In this document: positions 5,751-7,138 of the stretch, in pieces
Numbering within the stretch: the stretch's first letter is position 1
How the letters are laid out: the number at the start of each line of letters is the position of its first letter
Source: an uncultured Collinsella sp.
GTDB taxonomy: Bacteria > Actinomycetota > Coriobacteriia > Coriobacteriales > Coriobacteriaceae
Assembly (NCBI GenBank): GCA_934650975.1
Contig: CAKUFW010000094.1
Span: forward strand, 1-7,138
Length of the DNA: 7,138 nt
Direction: 5' to 3'
Position numbers and translations under genes: made by a program
The notes under the pieces: generated by a model
Database searches by the model: none
Seen by the model: only the letters and a program-made list of their open reading frames with translations
What the model was told of the DNA's origin: nothing

Positions 5751-5790
5751 TGCGTGGCCTTCGGGACGTCGGCGCTCCGAAGGCCACGCA
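5751..5790. terminator. Hairpin between convergent genes, likely shared terminator
   Basis: A perfect 14-bp stem pairs TGCGTGGCCTTCGG (5751-5764) with CCGAAGGCCACGCA (5777-5790) around a 12-nt loop that contains the palindrome GACGTC. It starts 8 nt after the stop of the plus-strand gene and lies 12 nt beyond the stop of the minus-strand toxin gene. On the minus strand it is followed by TTCTTAAATT, a moderate U-rich tract; on the plus strand there is none. It probably ends the toxin-antitoxin transcript best and may act on both. Confidence 0.65.
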
Positions 5791-5802
5791 GATAGTCAAG
5801 CG

Positions 5803-6318
5803 CTATCGGGATACCTGTCCACCACGTTCGGCCAAAGCCAGAATCGGCATCATTTGGCGTGGCGTTTTTGCTGCAATATCGGCATGTTCGAGCAGCTTGC
5901 GATCGTTGGTTACCAAGTAATCGACCTGCGCGCGCTTGCACGCGGCGAGCACCAAGTTATCCTCGAAATCGCGATGGAGCGCCAAGTATTTGTCGGCCAG
6001 CCAAAGGTCCGACGCATCTGCACCCACGGCCGTGGCGTTTTCGGTCATGTTCCGAACAAACGCCAACGCCGCATCGCCAATCGCACGGGCAGACGCCTCG
6101 TCGAGCGCTCCCCCGTTGGCAAGAACGCTGCGCTTTAATTCGTGCTGAACAACGTACAGCACGTCCTTGGCGATGTGCACGGGGAAGAACAGCGACGCGT
6201 CCGCCTCCACGGCCTGCCCGATAAAAGCCCGCGCGGCAAGCGACTCTACATGATCGGCGCAAAACGAATCGACCCATACGTTGGCATCCACCATGATCTT
6301 GAGAGATGTCCCGCTCAC
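5803..6318 (-). CDS. PIN-domain toxin (VapC-like ribonuclease)
   Basis: This 171-residue protein is predicted to be a Mg2+/Mn2+-dependent endoribonuclease, the toxin of a type II toxin-antitoxin pair. The acidic PIN residues appear in order: Asp11 (MVDANVWVD), Asp52 or a nearby acidic residue (AKDVLYVV), Asp120 (DFEDNLVLAAC) and Asp139 (VTNDRKLL). It is somewhat longer than a typical VapC of about 130 residues; the extra length falls in the helical middle (about 60-110) and the C-terminal tail. The predicted start is GTG (6316-6318), which overlaps the antitoxin's TGA stop as GTGA. An AAGGGG-like ribosome binding site lies 8 nt upstream. An internal ATG at 6292-6294 would remove the first eight residues and still keep Asp11. 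Overlap with the antitoxin implies coupled translation. The RNA target is unknown. Confidence 0.88.
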   Translation of the reverse strand: MSGTSLKIMVDANVWVDSFCADHVESLAARAFIGQAVEADASLFFPVHIAKDVLYVVQHELKRSVLANGGALDEASARAIGDAALAFVRNMTENATAVGADASDLWLADKYLALHRDFEDNLVLAACKRAQVDYLVTNDRKLLEHADIAAKTPRQMMPILALAERGGQVSR

Positions 6319-6668
6319 AGGATCATCCCCTTTTTACGATAGTGCTCGTCCATGGCCTCCGCATAGACCGTTTCCCAATCGCGGTCGTCGGACCCAGACA
6401 ACGTAACGATACCCAAGTCCGCATAGAGCTGGTCCGCGGCCGCCCACGACGCGGCAAACGGGTACCCGGGTGCGATGGCCTGTTGCCGGTCGTCGACGGC
6501 CGCGAGCACTTCCTCGCACTGGCCGCCGCCCTGCGCGACCTTAGCCACAACCTTTTTGATGAGCTCGGGCAGTGACCCGCCCGAGAGTCGCAGCGCCTCC
6601 TCGGCACGGTTCTTGACCTGGCGATCCACACGAACATTCACCTGTGCCATGCTGCTAACAGCACCCAT
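6315..6668 (-). CDS. Ribbon-helix-helix antitoxin (RelB/DinJ-like)
   Basis: This 117-residue protein is predicted to neutralise the downstream PIN toxin and to repress its own promoter. Residues 8-47 have the ribbon-helix-helix layout of RelB/DinJ proteins: a beta strand AQVNVRVD, helix A (RQVKNRAEEALRLSG) and helix B (SLPELIKKVVAKVAQ). The remainder (about 50-117) is a longer, mostly acidic tail (SDDRDWETVYAEAMDEHY), likely to wrap the toxin. ATG at 6666-6668 is chosen because GGAGGT (6678-6683) and GAGG (6674-6677) lie 9 and 5 nt upstream. A further upstream in-frame ATG (6705-6707) lies within the CTAG-box operator, and the ATG at 6650 has no ribosome binding site. Its stop overlaps the toxin start by four bases. 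VapC toxins more often pair with AbrB, Phd or FitA-like antitoxins; a RelB/DinJ-like partner is less common. Confidence 0.85.
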   Translation of the reverse strand: MGAVSSMAQVNVRVDRQVKNRAEEALRLSGGSLPELIKKVVAKVAQGGGQCEEVLAAVDDRQQAIAPGYPFAASWAAADQLYADLGIVTLSGSDDRDWETVYAEAMDEHYRKKGMIL

Positions 6669-6690
6669 CTCAACCTCACCTCCGACAAAT

Positions 6691-6737
6691 GCTAGCCGTG
6701 CTAGCACTAGCTTATATCCTTGCTAGCCTATCGTCAA
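6691..6737 (-). promoter_or_regulatory. Toxin-antitoxin promoter with four CTAG operator boxes
   Basis: On the minus strand TTGACG (6732-6737) and TATAAG (6711-6716) form a promoter with a short 15-bp spacer. Four CTAG cores lie at 6692-6695, 6701-6704, 6707-6710 and 6723-6726. Three are full GCTAGC palindromes (6691-6696, 6700-6705, 6722-6727) and one is ACTAGC (6706-6711). One box lies between -35 and -10, and three lie just downstream of the -10. This arrangement is what an RHH autorepressor would use to block polymerase binding and clearance. The operator role is inferred from position and repetition. Confidence 0.7.
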
Positions 6738-6788
6738 ACAAAAGAAGGCCTGTACCCTGCGGCTGTGGTTGCCGCCAGGGTACAGGCC
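6735..6788 (-). terminator. Terminator of the P-type ATPase gene
   Basis: A perfect 13-bp stem pairs GGCCTGTACCCTG (6747-6759) with CAGGGTACAGGCC (6776-6788). The loop can extend the helix through CGGC/GCCG after one bulged base. On the minus strand the stem is followed by TTCTTTTGTTTG (6746-6735), a good U-rich tract. It lies 20 nt after the ATPase stop codon. Its tract runs into the -35 box of the toxin-antitoxin promoter. Confidence 0.88.
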
Positions 6789-6808
6789 ATAGGCTCAATC
6801 GAAAAACG

Positions 6809-7138
6809 CTACCGCAGATACGCTTTCGCGTTGCCCAGGCTGTACGCAATCGTTGAGCCGTTGTGCAGGAGCGACGACGCCTGCGGAGTAATCGCGCCGG
6901 TAATGCCGAGCGCCAAAAGCGCCGAGTTGGTGAGCATCACCTTGGAATACGAACTCGTCAGACGGTCGATGAGTCCCTGGCTCATGCGGCGCAAGCGCAC
7001 GATCGCCGCGAGGTCCGTATCGGCCAGGATGATGTCGGCGACCTCTTTGGCGATGTCGCTTCCGCCGCCCATGGCCAGGCCCACGTCGGCCAGACCCAGC
7101 GCCGGCGAGTCGTTGACGCCGTCGCCCACCATGGCAAC
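6809..7138 (-). CDS. P1B-type heavy-metal translocating ATPase, C-terminal part
   Basis: Only the last 109 residues are inside the window; the gene continues beyond the right edge. The visible part starts in the P-type ATPase hinge motif [12 protein letters not shown], whose two Asp residues coordinate Mg2+ during phosphorylation. It continues through [21 protein letters not shown], typical of heavy-metal P-type pumps. The final membrane segments lie in [18 protein letters not shown] and [15 protein letters not shown]. The tail lacks the MSSVSVVxNSLRL signature of copper pumps of the CopA type, and its HNGST segment is closer to divalent-metal transporters, so zinc, cadmium or manganese export is a better guess than copper. 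Substrate residues in the missing membrane helices cannot be examined. The visible frame is intact to a normal TAG stop and is followed by a strong terminator. Confidence 0.9.
   Translation of the reverse strand, partial: VAMVGDGVNDSPALGLADVGLAMGGGSDIAKEVADIILADTDLAAIVRLRRMSQGLIDRLTSSYSKVMLTNSALLALGITGAITPQASSLLHNGSTIAYSLGNAKAYLR

Overview
The window looks like the chromosome of a GC-rich, Gram-positive gut anaerobe. Compact genes with AGGAGG-type ribosome binding sites, a one-piece tmRNA and repeat-filled intergenic spaces fit the Coriobacteriia (Collinsella-like Actinomycetota). That placement is inferred from style and protein flavour, not from a search.

Layout, left to right. (1) A minus-strand patatin-like (YjjU-type) acylhydrolase, 130-1008. 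(2) A spacer holding more than three tandem copies of a 62-bp unit, each able to fold into a hairpin (1096-1303). (3) A carbon-metabolism locus: a minus-strand pair made of an iron-containing alcohol dehydrogenase (1892-3052) and a maltose/galactoside-type sugar O-acetyltransferase (1321-1881). The two are separated by 10 nt, and the stop codon of the first is fused to the ribosome binding site of the second. They are transcribed divergently from a LacI-family regulator (3149-4168) across an AT-rich 96-bp control region. (4) A gene-free stretch (4169-4660) made almost entirely of a roughly 212-bp complex direct repeat, about 2.3 copies. It is full of short perfect hairpins and carries a 17-nt copy of the tmRNA T-arm sequence. 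(5) ssrA, the tmRNA, on the minus strand (4707-5070), with a strong terminator. It encodes the tag DNNSSFEPMALAA. (6) An unrecognised 144-residue helical protein on the plus strand (5308-5742), followed by a 14-bp hairpin shared with the convergent gene. (7) A type II toxin-antitoxin operon on the minus strand: an RHH (RelB/DinJ-like) antitoxin and a PIN-domain toxin overlapping as GTGA. Its promoter is studded with four CTAG boxes. (8) The C-terminal end of a P1B-type metal-transporting ATPase, cut by the window edge, with its own terminator.

How the parts relate. The dehydrogenase/acetyltransferase pair probably forms one LacI-controlled transcript acting on sugars or sugar-derived aldehydes. 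The toxin-antitoxin pair is probably self-repressed through the CTAG boxes. The least explained parts are the two intergenic repeat families, especially the ssrA-proximal one. No complete transposon, phage or CRISPR system is visible.
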